A stretch of 64,000 nucleotides of DNA, taken from Parietaria judaica. Taxonomy: Eukaryota; Streptophyta; Magnoliopsida; Rosales; Urticaceae. Shown piece after piece: positions 45,339 through 55,772 of this stretch. Numbering within the stretch: the first letter of the stretch is position 1; every line of letters begins with the position of its first letter. The DNA lies in assembly GCA_954871525.1 (NCBI GenBank), contig OX940870.1:32044555-32108554 (forward strand), read 5' to 3'. The notes below the pieces were generated by a model that did no database searches, was not told the DNA's origin, and worked only from the letters and a program-made list of their open reading frames with translations. A program made the translations under genes and the position numbers.

Positions 45339-46105
45339 CCATTCTCCTCGGCTTGAAAAAAATTCGTCCTCGAATTTAGAGCGCCAATAGGTATCGCAAG
45401 TCCGCCGCCATCGCCGCGCTTGTGTCGGCGCCAAAGTCGTCGTCGTAAAACAAATGCATTGGATTTGCAGCCCCGCCAATATCTCTTGATCATGTCTTCA
45501 AGCTTAGTTTTTCGTCTATCACGGTCATGCACGTACATAGGTTGTAGTTGAGCGGGAACTTTACGCGATTGTTTCCACGTTGTGCTTAACTTGATTTTCG
45601 GAACTCCACTCGTGGTCGTCACGACCGCCACCACAATGGAATTGCTCGGTGCGGCCACTTCGGTGGCCATGCTTGAAACCAAAACTATCTTATCATCCTT
45701 CTTGTCGCACATGTTGTCGTCGTATACGACCTCGCCATACACGGCCTCATCGTACTCATCGTATACGGGTTTGTCATACTCCGTCTCGCCGTAAACCGAC
45801 TCGTCGTACACGGCCTCGCCGTGCTCCGCCTCATCGTACGTCGTTTCGTCGTACTCCGGGATAGCCACCTGGAACGCCGCTACCCATCGCGCATCCTCCG
45901 GGACCGCCGCACGTCCAAAATTCTGCCCGAACAGGTTGGCTTGGTCGTCCTCGGTGTCGGACTCGTCTTGGCGTCTTTGCTCCGTTTGATTCTGCATCAT
46001 TGCAGCCATCTGACGGATCAGCAATTCCACCTGAGCACGGAATCCGTCGACCTCTTCTCGTCTCACCATATCCTCTACGAAAGCGTCGCGAACGGCTCGT
46101 TTCAT
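45155..46105 (-). CDS. Gag-like protein of the array, left unit (open)
   Basis: The frame is open from ATG at 46105 (MKRAVRDAFVEDMVRREEVD), shortly after the PBS, to 45155 in the LTR, about 316 residues. An N-terminal helical segment (FRAQVELLIRQMAAMMQNQT) is followed by an acidic stretch and NLFGQNFGRA...RWVAAFQVAIPEYDE. The RW--AF-V-IPEY text resembles the opening of plant Ty3/gypsy Gag (-R-E-----DIPEF). Then comes a run of Y-D/G-E repeats (about residues 104-150), a Thr/Val-rich part and a basic C-terminus (HDRDRRKTKLEDMIKRYWRG, LRRRLWRRHKR). The Gag core and zinc knuckle are missing. It may bind nucleic acid through the basic end. A Met in the LTR (46180) is a less likely start. Confidence 0.6.
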   Translation of the reverse strand: MKRAVRDAFVEDMVRREEVDGFRAQVELLIRQMAAMMQNQTEQRRQDESDTEDDQANLFGQNFGRAAVPEDARWVAAFQVAIPEYDETTYDEAEHGEAVYDESVYGETEYDKPVYDEYDEAVYGEVVYDDNMCDKKDDKIVLVSSMATEVAAPSNSIVVAVVTTTSGVPKIKLSTTWKQSRKVPAQLQPMYVHDRDRRKTKLEDMIKRYWRGCKSNAFVLRRRLWRRHKRGDGGGLAIPIGALNSRTNFFQAEENGALRDVLIGNQIPLIHAHESIMNQSLLSSFIMLLSSLVSLIYFDFIIIILGTLDQVFYDYY

Positions 46106-46127
46106 CGGTGCCTCTGCACAGAAACGA

Positions 46128-46142
46128 GTGGCTCTGATACCA
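46128..46142 (-). other. Primer-binding site, left unit
   Basis: The minus strand reads TGGTATCAGAGCCAC two bases inside LTR copy 2, complementary to initiator Met-tRNA. The same site recurs at 47273-47287 in the right unit. Confidence 0.88.
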
Positions 46143-46144
46143 AC

Positions 46145-46483
46145 TGATGTAGAGCGGAATACGAAGAACACGAAGAACACGTCTTTGCGAGAATAAACTC
46201 GACTTCACAAGCTAAAGCTCGATTTTTAATTCATAATCAACTAAAAACTTACACATGTTTTCTCTTGCTTATATAGCATAAATGTAGCATAAATGAAACC
46301 TAATAATAATCATAAAAAACTTGATCTAATGTACCTAATATAATTATAATAAAATCAAAATAAATCAAAGAAACTAATGAAGATAATAGCATAATAAAAG
46401 ATGATAAAAGAGATTGATTCATGATTGATTCATGTGCATGAATCAAGGGGATTTGATTTCCAATTAGCACATCACGTAATGCA
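46145..46483 (-). repeat. LTR copy 2 (shared middle LTR)
   Basis: 339 bp, collinear with copies 1 and 3. It serves as 5' LTR of the left unit and 3' LTR of the right unit. Confidence 0.9.
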
Positions 46484-46713
46484 CCATTCTCCTCGGCTTG
46501 AAAAAAATTCGTCCTCGAATTTAGAGCGCCAATAGGTATCGCAAGTCCGCCTCCATCGCCGCGCTTGTGTCGGCGCCAAAGTCGTCGTCGTAAAACAAAT
46601 GCATTGGATTTGCAGCCCCGCCAATATCTCTTGATCATGTCTTCAAGCTTAGTTTTTCGTCTATCACGGTCATGCACGTACATAGGTTGTAGTTGAGCGG
46701 GAACTTTACGCGA

Positions 46714-47250
46714 TTATTTCCACGTTGTGCTTAACTTGATTTTCGGAACTCCACTCGTGGTCGTCACGACCGCCACCACAATGGAATTGCTCGGTGCGGC
46801 CACTTCGGTGGCCATGCTTGAAACCAAAACTATCTTATCATCCTTCTTGTCGCACATGTTGTCGTCGTATACGACCTCGCCATACACGGCCTCATCGTAC
46901 TCATCGTATACGGGTTTGTCATACTCCGTCTCGCCGTAAACCGACTCGTCGTACACGGCCTCGCCGTGCTCCGCCTCATCGTACGTCGTTTCGTCGTACT
47001 CCGGGATAGCCACCTGGAACGCCGCTACCCATCGCGCATCCTCCGGGACCGCCGCACGTCCAAAATTCTGCCCGAACAGGTTGGCTTGGTCGTCCTCGGT
47101 GTCGGACTCGTCTTGGCGTCTTTGCTCCGTTTGATTCTGCATCATTGCAGCCATCTGACGGATCAGCAATTCCACCTGAGCACGGAATCCGTCGACCTCT
47201 TCTCGTCTCACCATATCCTCTACGAAAGCGTCGCGAACGGCTCGTTTCAT
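46714..47250 (-). pseudogene. Gag-like protein of the array, right unit (truncated)
   Basis: It is nearly identical to the left unit's frame from ATG at 47250, but a single base change turns the Gln codon after STTWK into TAA, stopping at 46714 after 178 residues. The basic C-terminal half remains as an open stretch at 46300-46683. The left unit is therefore the only one with a full-length frame. Confidence 0.75.
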
Positions 47251-47289
47251 CGGTGCCTCTGCACAGAAACGAGTGGCTCTGATACCAAC

Positions 47290-47628
47290 TGATGTAGAGC
47301 GGAATACGAAGAACACGAAGAACACGTCTTTGCGAGAATAAACTCGACTTCACAAGCTAAAGCTCGATTTTTAATTCATAATCAACTAAAAACTTACACA
47401 TGTTTTCTCTTGCTTATATAGCATAAATGTAGCATAAATGAAACCTAATAATAATCATAAAAAACTTGATCTAATGTACCTAATATAATTATAATAAAAT
47501 CAAAATAAATCAAAGAAACTAATGAAGATAATAGCATAATAAAAGATGATAAAAGAGATTGATTCATGATTGATTCATGTGCATGAATCAAGGGGATTTG
47601 ATTTCCAATTAGCACATCACGTAATGCA
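47290..47628 (-). repeat. LTR copy 3
   Basis: 339 bp, ending TAATGCA then CCAGAAAACC of the host hAT element. In element orientation it is the first 5' LTR. Confidence 0.9.
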
Positions 47629-48853
47629 CCAGAAAACCTATAAAATTTATCGTTTGCCGTTACCGAAACTTATCGAACTTATCGATGGATTAATCTCTTA
47701 TCGATAGATTTATCGATGGAAAACTTATAAAATATTTTCATATATATTTTCATACATAAAATATTTTTTTATAACATAAAATACTAAATGTATATTTTCC
47801 TTAATAATTGAAAAACGTCAAATTACAAAACAAATTATGTCATAATCACAGTATAAGAATTATATACAATGTTACAAAATGAAGTTACATAAAAAAAACG
47901 AAGAAATAGCTCAATTTGACCAATTTCAAAAAAAATATTTACTTTTCCCGCAATAAGGTTGCAATTCGGGAAAATGTTGAATTAGAAATAATTATGTCAA
48001 TCTCACATTTTATAAGTTATATACAATGTTATAAAATTATTTTACATAAAAAAAATAGACTAACTAGCTTAACTTAACTAATTTCAAAAAATATGTACTT
48101 TTGCCGCAATAAGGTCATAATTCAGAAAGACATCAATTACAAAAATAATTATGTCAAACTAATAGTTTCCTAATTATATACAATGTTACAAAATAAAATT
48201 ACAGAAAAAAATTAAAATATATCAAATTCAATATTTTTAGAAAAATTGGTACTTTTGTCGCAATTAGAAATAATTTGCATAAACCCTTAAATTTAACCCA
48301 AATCTGCAAAAATTCAATAAAAATCACACAAACCATCTTGATTCATCTATATTCCATCATATACTTAAAAAAAATGAATTTCAACAACAACATTTGATTC
48401 AAAACGTAAAATGTACAATTAAACTAATATGAAACTCAAAGTTTAACTTTCATTCAACCTAATAGCTTTCTAATTAACTACTACAAATATAGAATAAAAA
48501 TGTGAAAAATTGACATGATTCATACATATACAACATTTAAACATCAAAACACTAAAGATCTACTAAAAAAATCACTAAAAATACATTTAAATTTCGAAAT
48601 TAAAAGAAGTTGGAACTTCTGCCGCAAAAAAAGAAAATTTTATACCAGGGTTGACTTATCGTTTTTGACCGAAAAGTAGCTTGCTTTTCGAGAAAATACA
48701 CTTGATAAGTTTGAGAGATAAGTGACTTGCTTTTCGAATCGAAAAATCGCGATAAGTATAAAAAGATAACGATTAAAGGAGATAAGTTACCGAGAAGTGG
48801 TTTTCAGCGATAAATCGCTCGATTATCGCGAAAATCGAAACCATGCTTCAAAG

Positions 48854-51800
48854 TACTTTTTCTTTCATTTACCCTTTTAAAGTATAGTAAAATTTTGTTA
48901 TATATTATTTATGAAATTTATACTTTCGTATGATCTCGACTATAACGTAAATTATTAAATTATACATCGATAAATCAATAAAATTCTTAGTACCAATAGT
49001 ATCTAACTTTAAAATTTGATAATTTAAATCTACTAAATGTTAGGTTCTTTTAAGCCTTTAATACCTCACACTTGGTGGTAAATATTATTAATGTACGTTT
49101 TCGTAGTACTTTAACCTTATAAGAGCTACAAAGAGAAAATATTAGTAATTTTTACCACTAAATTTTAAAGTAAATCATAAAGCTAGTGATTTTACTGATA
49201 GGGAAATTTGCAGGAAAAAAAATCACATAGCAGTTGAGTGATGTGTAGGCAACTGGATGCCACGTGGTACTTGATAGTCAAAATAATGATCAGAGACTTA
49301 TTTGTAGGAAACATACAAGTTTGAGGACTTTAGGTGCTAACAATTTAGCTCATGGACTTAAATGTAATAGCAAATGAATTTGGGGACTTTAGCCATAAAT
49401 TTCCTTAAATTTTATCGTCGAGTATTTTTTTTTTTGAATGGGATGATAGTATCAACTAAGATTACATCTATTCGTTTTACAAGATATATTGTCACAGTAA
49501 AAACAATTGGTACTATTAATTAAACGCAGACACTATCATCTATCGACTAAAATTACATTTATATACAATTTTACATCTCAAAGAACTAAACCAAGACTTC
49601 GTGAATAACTGAAGCTATAAACTACTACCATGCTCAGAATAACTCAAATAGTATATCAGCATAATTCTTCTTCTTCATAAAATTCTTCTTCATATTTTCC
49701 TGAATTAAAAATAAATATTTTTGAAATGCATCATGTGGTAATCATTTTATCAAAGCCTTTAATTCAAAAACCGGATTACCATCACTGCGTTGATTCTTAA
49801 TGATTATCACTGCCTTTAATTATCTTCACATCTTATTAATCTCGTTATGAATTTTGGTCAAGGATTTTAATTCAAAGACCCGATTATTGATCTCGTGAGG
49901 GAATTCTATAATATAAATATGAATTTATTAAGAAAATGCCCATTTCAATAAAAACATTTTACAAAATAAACAAACTACCAATTTTATAATGATAAAATTA
50001 ATAATTCTAAGTAATTTTTTTTAAAATTATACAAAATAAGTATTTCGTATAAATTTCGTATAAAAATATTAGATTGTACTCAGGCATTTAATTATTTACA
50101 TTCATTATGGCTACAACTCTTTCACCGTACCGTAGTAAATACAGTACACGACTCTTCGAGTTCGAGTGATTCTGAATTCGATCTCAATGCGAGTATGTGA
50201 CATATATGTTTCGTGTGTATTTATGTAATTTTTTACTAATAATATCTTATAGTCGAATATTTGTAATCTTTATTAATAAAGTCACTTTAATTCTTTAAAG
50301 TCAGTTTACGTGATTTATGCGGATTAACGACATAGTTACCAAACACAACGTGGAAAGTAATAAAGAGACGCGCGATGTTTTGGTAACGCAATTCGATACC
50401 TATCTACTTATGCGGGGCCCTCGCCCAGATAAATCACCAATAAAGTTTACAAGCACCAATTACTAGGTAAGTAAAATAGCTAAAGAAAAAGTGCTCCCCC
50501 TGAAGCAATAGCTGATAGAACAGCTTGGTCTTGAAACGGTGATAGAGTCTCGATACGTGACGACCGTCATTTCCTTTCTGGAATCGCACTCAGCAAGATC
50601 CCCTTGCTATGTTGTCGACGTTAGACTGACTCTTTCAGTCTGGTTCTCAATAACGCAGTCGACGCCTCTCCCGAGGTAGGAATAATCAATGACAAAACAC
50701 CGTTATGTGATAACTGATAACCTTGATACTGATCGTAAGGTTAATCTCTAGAAGGGACAACGTGTTACTTATCTGTGCAGTCTGCAAACCTTCTGTAGCG
50801 TCCCTTCGAATGTTCTTGACGAACAACAAGCGTGAAAACCGCAAGCTTGATTTTAGGTTGTTTATGGAGAACAACCTTCTTGAGCCCTCTCTGTATTTTC
50901 TCTGAATTGTAGACCTGGAGAGCTAAGGAAGAAGGAGGCCAATAATACGTATTTTATAAGTCAAATTCATAGCTCCCATTTTCCCTCAAAATAGCAACTA
51001 ATTCCCAAGATTTAAGGAATGATAAATATAAATACAAATCATTAATCTTGGAAATAAATCACTAATTGATTAGAGCCAATCCAGAGAGAATATAGCCCAT
51101 GAAATTCGCTCAAATCTGTTGAAGAAAAACGCGTAAACTTTCCATGAATTTCACAACAATCTGAGACGATTTCGACTGCATGATGAGCTGTAGTTACGAC
51201 TGTACCTGATGATGTCTCAGCTGTAGTTACCAAAATAGCCAACAAAAGAAATAACAGCAGAACATGCTTCTTCAAATTCTTTTATGCAATCAATATCCAA
51301 CCCGATAGATTTGATTAGCAAATCTAGTTATGTGGTTAAAATAAAATAATTTAGTTTGGTCAAATTAAATATATCTATTCAAACACTTAACTTCCCTTAT
51401 CTATTCGAACATGTTTTCACTTATTTTGACCACATGAGTAGCCTACCTTTTGTTAGTTCATGCATTGTCGAATAAGTTTGGGTAATTATGCGAGAATTTA
51501 GGGGTTGTTATCAACTCTTTAAAGTCTTGAAGTTCATACTTAGTAAAAAAAAATACAAGCAAAAATGTGTTATAAAAATTGAGAATTTAAGTCGTACTTT
51601 TTAGGCATTTAGTATTTTTGTCGCAATTTTTTTTTAAAATGATAATACTTGTAAAATATACAATGATATTGATTTGTCCATGATATATTGCTAAATGGTG
51701 CATAAATAAAGTAATGGAAAAAAGTAACTTATTCTAGTTTGATGAGAGTGCTTGAAATGGATACCCTATTAATAATTACAAATAGTGGGCAACTTGGCAT

Positions 51801-53004
51801 AGATTTCAAATGTAACTGAAAGAAAATCCAACAAATATTATGATATTTCTCTTTCAAACGGTTGTGTCAAAATTATGATGTGGACACCTAAAAAGCAGAA
51901 AGGATATTTTATTTGAATTTTTGTGAATGCTCGACATTGAGCTTATGCCAAAAAATCACAATTTTTCCTTAATATAATGAGTATATATATTATTGGTCAC
52001 TACGTCACGTGTCTATGAGAAGAGAATAAAATTTGGTAGAGAAATTGCAAAACTGCAAAATTGTTACATCCAATCTTCTAGTGTAAAAAATATCTTAAAC
52101 TTAATTTTTAACTTATCCAACTTTTTGAACTAATGATCCTTGGCTCCTCAAAATCATGTATTTTGAGGTTCAATTAGACTATAGCCCACATTATAGAAGA
52201 AAACATTCGGAGAAGGCAATTGTCGATTCATTCTTGAGTAAAGAAGAATATGATGTTTGTTGCTAGTTGGTGCAAGGGGATCTTGAGGTCATCAAGAATT
52301 TAAAAGTCTCATGTCAAAGATGATGTTGTAACATCTAGGAGAAACCTCTACATTTTAGTTCTATATACTTTATTGTTTGTAAACTTATATTGTAATATCT
52401 TTGTCGATTAATTTAGGTAAGCGCAACACATAATCAGTTATTCATCAGGAATAGTCCGAACTGTGTTATAAAAAAAATGGTGTCGTTCTCTTTCTTGTAT
52501 GCTTCTTGGTTATCGTTTCATTTAGCACTAAAAGTTTATAACTCTTGCATAACATATTCATTTTCTTCAAAATATGTCAAGTGCTATGTTTTTTTTACTC
52601 ACTAAAATTATATTTTCATAGTGCGATTAGAATTAAATTTAAGCCGAATTTTATAACAGCATGATCGGCAATCAATAACATTGATTTTTAATCTCATCAA
52701 TACAACTTTCAGTTACAAAAGTGAAAAAACTAAAAATATAATTTTTATTATTAAAAGTTGTGAAAGCTAAATTGAAGAAGTAATTTTTCACCCGTTGCAC
52801 ACTTTTTCCCCATCATTTTTTGAAACTATTTCCCTACATTTTTATTTGCCAAACCTACGTCCCACAACTGCACAACATAATTACATTATCCCTTTTGTTG
52901 CATTGCATACACTTCCCCACATAATAATAGGGCAAACTTTGCGTGAAAGTGAAGTTCTTTATGAGAATGTGAAGTGAAATTTTGGACTCAGAGAGAGCAA
53001 GATA
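48854..53004. other. Gene-free stretch
   Basis: AT-rich. It contains a minus-strand SINE copy (49440-49640) and a compositionally distinct block (50340-51290) of moderate GC with GTCGACG-containing sequence that I cannot assign. A 77-residue minus frame at 51042-51275 begins with a hydrophobic leader (HVLLLFLLLAILVTTAE) but lies in that block and has no other support. Confidence 0.5.
49440..49640 (-). mobile_element. tRNA-derived SINE copy, decayed
   Basis: The order of motifs is that of the copy at 23980: GATAGTATCAACTAAGATTA, ACAAGATATATTGTCACAGT, GGTACTATTAATTAAACGC, ACACTATCATC, TTTTACATCTCAAAGAACT, CAAGACTTCGTGAATAACTG. The tRNA-like head at the right edge is weak. Confidence 0.5.
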
Positions 53005-53012
53005 CCTACATG

Positions 53013-53477
53013 CAAGGTTCAACTTACCGAACTTGCCGATAAATCGTTTACCGTTATCGACGGATTAATCGATAACTTACTGGAGTATCGACGGAAAACT
53101 AATAATACTGTAGCTTACCGGTTACCGATCTTTTCGATGATTATCGACACTTATCGAAGATTATCGATGAAAAATCACTAAAATACTTTTAAGAATATAT
53201 TTACTAAGTTTATAATGTTGATAAAACATTAAAAATGCAAAAAATAAAATCCTTTCATACTCAAACATAGGTAAATAAAATGTAGTTTCACTCTCACATA
53301 TGTAAATAAAATCATCGAATAGTGCAAAATTTCTTGAAAAATACCATATTTTTGTTATTTTTCAAGATGTTTGCCGATTTTGGACAAAAATCATGGAAAA
53401 GTACTGACATGGCCATCTTACCGATAACTACCGGTAAGACGGATAATCGAAGATAATCGTGGAGAAGTCGAACCTTG
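53013..53477. mobile_element. hAT MITE of the CAAGG family
   Basis: The ends CAAGGTTCAACTTACCG and, reverse-complemented, CAAGGTTCGACTTCTCC match well. The flanking 8-mers CCTACATG (53005-53012) and CCTACGTG (53478-53485) match at 7 of 8. The interior carries GATAAATCG, TTATCGACGG and TTACCGGT words shared with 44917-48845. It is 465 bp and non-coding. Confidence 0.85.
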
Positions 53478-53485
53478 CCTACGTG

Positions 53486-54470
53486 TATACATATATATAT
53501 AATTATAATTATAATTAGAGAAGACAATGTTGTCCTACTAATATACCATGTCACTCTCAAATAGATAGAACCAAAAACCAAAAAATTGTCTTGAATTACT
53601 TTCTTAAATAGTACTAAGTGAAGCATAGAAGACAAAACTTGTGGGCTATAAATGTCATTGTAGATGCAGTGTAAAGAGGGTTTCCTTCTAAAAATGTTTG
53701 GACTCCTTATTGAGTGTGACATCAAGTTCTTGTTTGGTTACTTCCCTATGTTTGCTTTGAGAATTTTGCAAATCAATGAAAGGCATTTATGTGACCTTTT
53801 GGACAAAGTAATTGAGGTGAAAGTTTCTTTTTATTGCTCATAATTAATAGTTTAATACATTTGACGTTTTTTTAATTGGTGAAAAGAAATCCCCAATAAA
53901 TTCAAGGTAGGATGATGTACAATTAGATATAGAAAGTCTATTAAATTTAAATGCAGATGAAATTGATTTGTGGAAGGTCAATGAATGCCCCCTAATTATA
54001 CATTAAAATCATGGCAAATTGGTTAGTATTGAATGATAAAAGTAAATGATACGTGGATATCATATAAGATTGAAATTAATAGAAGTAAATGGAATCAATA
54101 TCTATGATCATTTGACTTGTTGCATCTGTTATCTTAACAATTATCCGAAAGTACTTTGTCAAATTGGAGATTGAAATGAGAACATATTTTACATATATTT
54201 TACCTAATAAAATAGACAAATAACAAATAAAATCACAAAATAAATTCCTTCTAGAATCTAGTCTTGAAATATTAAAATTCATAAAGAGGTGTTGAAATTG
54301 AGAGAAAGAATGAGAATTTATAGAGTTAATAGTGACTTAAGTATTTAAATATTAATTTATATAATAATATAATTATTTTGTTTGCGAGATCAAATTTCTT
54401 AACATTTACTATATTAATTCTCACTATTTGTGGAATTTTTAATTAATTTGACATAATTTCAGATGAGTGG
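53486..54470. other. Gene-free stretch
   Basis: AT-rich single-copy-looking DNA. Frames at 53312-53725 and 54076-54282 show no family signature. Confidence 0.5.
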
Positions 54471-54640
54471 GGTGACAGTATTGATCAATGTTGCAATACA
54501 TTTTCGAATTACTAGATATATTCGGTGTAAGAACATGAGAGGGCACGCATTTGCGTCTCACGAGATTTGAACCCGTGTCCTCTTATAGAGGTATGTAGCA
54601 GAGTTACCTATAAGCTATGAAAGCTTGGTTATCTCTCTCA
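54470..54640 (-). mobile_element. tRNA-derived SINE copy
   Basis: On minus, ACCAAGCTTTCATAGCTTAT (degenerate A box) leads to GGTAACTCTGCTACATACCT, then CACGGGTTCAAATC (B box) and TGAGACGCAAATGCG, with a body containing ATATATCTAGTAATTCG and ATTGATCAATACTGTCACC. The head aligns with 34143-34212 and the body with 23980. Confidence 0.6.
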
Positions 54641-54705
54641 CCCTCTCACACGCGACGATTTCACATCTAATATTCTAATATTTCGCTACAGTATTAAAAA
54701 CAAAA

Positions 54706-55201
54706 GGGCATTATAGCCAAATAGCCAAACTTCAAACACTAATTAGCTAAATAGCCAATGTATTAATAAATATTACCAAATAGCCAATTAACCACATTAA
54801 TAAATCACGAAAGACCGTATTACCCTTGTATTAACGTGTATTAACGTGTATTAACTATATTAACGCGTATTAACTAAGTTAATTTGTTTAAAAATAAATT
54901 AAATTTTTGTTACAATTTTAATCACGATTTTTTATTTTTAAACAAATTAACTTAGTTAATGCATGTTAATACACGTTAAAAGGGTATTATAGGTATAAAA
55001 TATGTTATTATACAAGTAAATATTTTTATTTTAAGAAAAATCAATTTAGTTAGTACACGTTAATGAACGTTAATACACGTTAATATGTTAAAAGGGTATT
55101 ATAGGTATAAAATATGTTATTAAATAGCCATTTGGCTATTTTGCAAAGAGACATGAAATGTTGGCTATTTGGCTAATCAAAAGTTCCAATTTGGCTATCC
55201 C
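54706..55201. mobile_element. Foldback MITE with ATAGCCAAA ends
   Basis: The left end GGGCATTATAGCCAAATAGC and the right end (reverse-complemented GGGATAGCCAAATTGG, then GATTAGCCAAATAGCC) are inverted repeats. An internal palindrome has 28-bp perfect arms (TTAACTAAGTTAATTTGTTT... near 54868 and its complement near 54930-54960). A 33-bp stretch starting AAAAGGGTATTATAGGTATA occurs twice (about 54978 and 55089). No target duplication is evident. Confidence 0.6.
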
Positions 55202-55395
55202 ATGCAATATCTCAAATATGAATTTTATAATTATATAAAATAGTAAAAATTTATAACTTCGAGCACGATAAAAAATAAATAAATTAGAATTATAATGTAA
55301 AAAAAAATAAAAAAATTAAGTGCTCATGCCTCCACTCCACTCCACTAATCCAATTCACATTTTGGAACTAAGTTTGATGAGAAAAATGGATTACG

Positions 55396-55430
<35 letters not shown>

Positions 55431-55772
55431 TGGCCTCTTTCTTCTTCATTAGCTTGAGTCTTTCTGACCAACCAAACACCGTTCTTCCAGTTCCATTTTA
55501 AGATCATAATCAAACAGATCTTCTGAGGAAAATACCAGAAGATTTTCCGGGAAAAAGCAACGCTTTCTTCAGATTCTCCTAACCGTCTTCGTTCCAGGCC
55601 TTAATTTCTCATCGACGCGTCTCTCTTTCGATCTTCGACTGTCTGAGATTTCTTTCGCCGTTCGGAGGTTTTTCGCGTACGCTCGGCTCTAGGGCTTGTG
55701 GCTGATCGGGGAATCCAGAAGCGCCGATGAAGCTGCGGCGATGCGGAGCGGCGTGGTGCTAGGGGCGGAGAG
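55202..55772 (+). promoter_or_regulatory. Upstream region and 5' UTR of the O-fucosyltransferase gene
   Basis: A run of 30 A (55399-55428) precedes CT-rich, then GC-richer sequence leading to the start. No clear TATA box. The A run could be the tail of a retroposed sequence or a nucleosome-free promoter tract. Confidence 0.4.

Larger units (their letters stand above)
45000..47628 (-). mobile_element. Tandem array of a Gag-only LTR retroelement: 3 LTRs, 2 interiors
   Basis: Three near-identical 339-bp LTRs start at 45000, 46145 and 47290, spaced exactly 1145 bp. The two 806-bp interiors between them differ at only a couple of bases seen by eye (45411/46556 region and 45578/46723 region). The interior starts, on minus, with a PBS for initiator Met-tRNA and ends with a purine-rich tract (GAGGAGAATGG) next to the LTR. 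Each interior has one Gag-like frame and no pol. The structure is that of a TRIM/TR-GAG-type non-autonomous element tandemly extended by LTR recombination. A clean target duplication was not found: TGGC on the left versus CCAG on the right. Confidence 0.88.
44917..48845. mobile_element. hAT element with CAAGG/CATGG ends, carrying an LTR array
   Basis: The element starts CAAGGATTCTAATGCCG and ends CGAAAATCGAAACCATG. The perfect 8-bp duplication CTTCAAAG flanks it (44909-44916 and 48846-48853). The terminal CA(A/T)GG and the GATAAATCG/TTATCG subterminal words match the elements at 14054 and 53013. Without the inserted LTR array (45000-47628) it is about 1.3 kb and has no transposase. Its right half repeats TACTTTTGCCGCAATAAGG-like and TATACAATGTTA words. 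Confidence 0.87.

Noticed and set aside
45582..46147. Plus-strand frames opposite the Gag-like frame (and repeated at 46727-47292)
   Set aside because: They are complements of the YDE-repeat coding region, duplicated with the array, and show only low-complexity text.
51042..51275. 77-residue minus frame with a hydrophobic leader like a signal peptide
   Set aside because: It lies in an unassigned, probably repeat-derived block and lacks a recognisable mature peptide, splice context or TATA box; hydrophobic stretches arise easily in AT-rich DNA.
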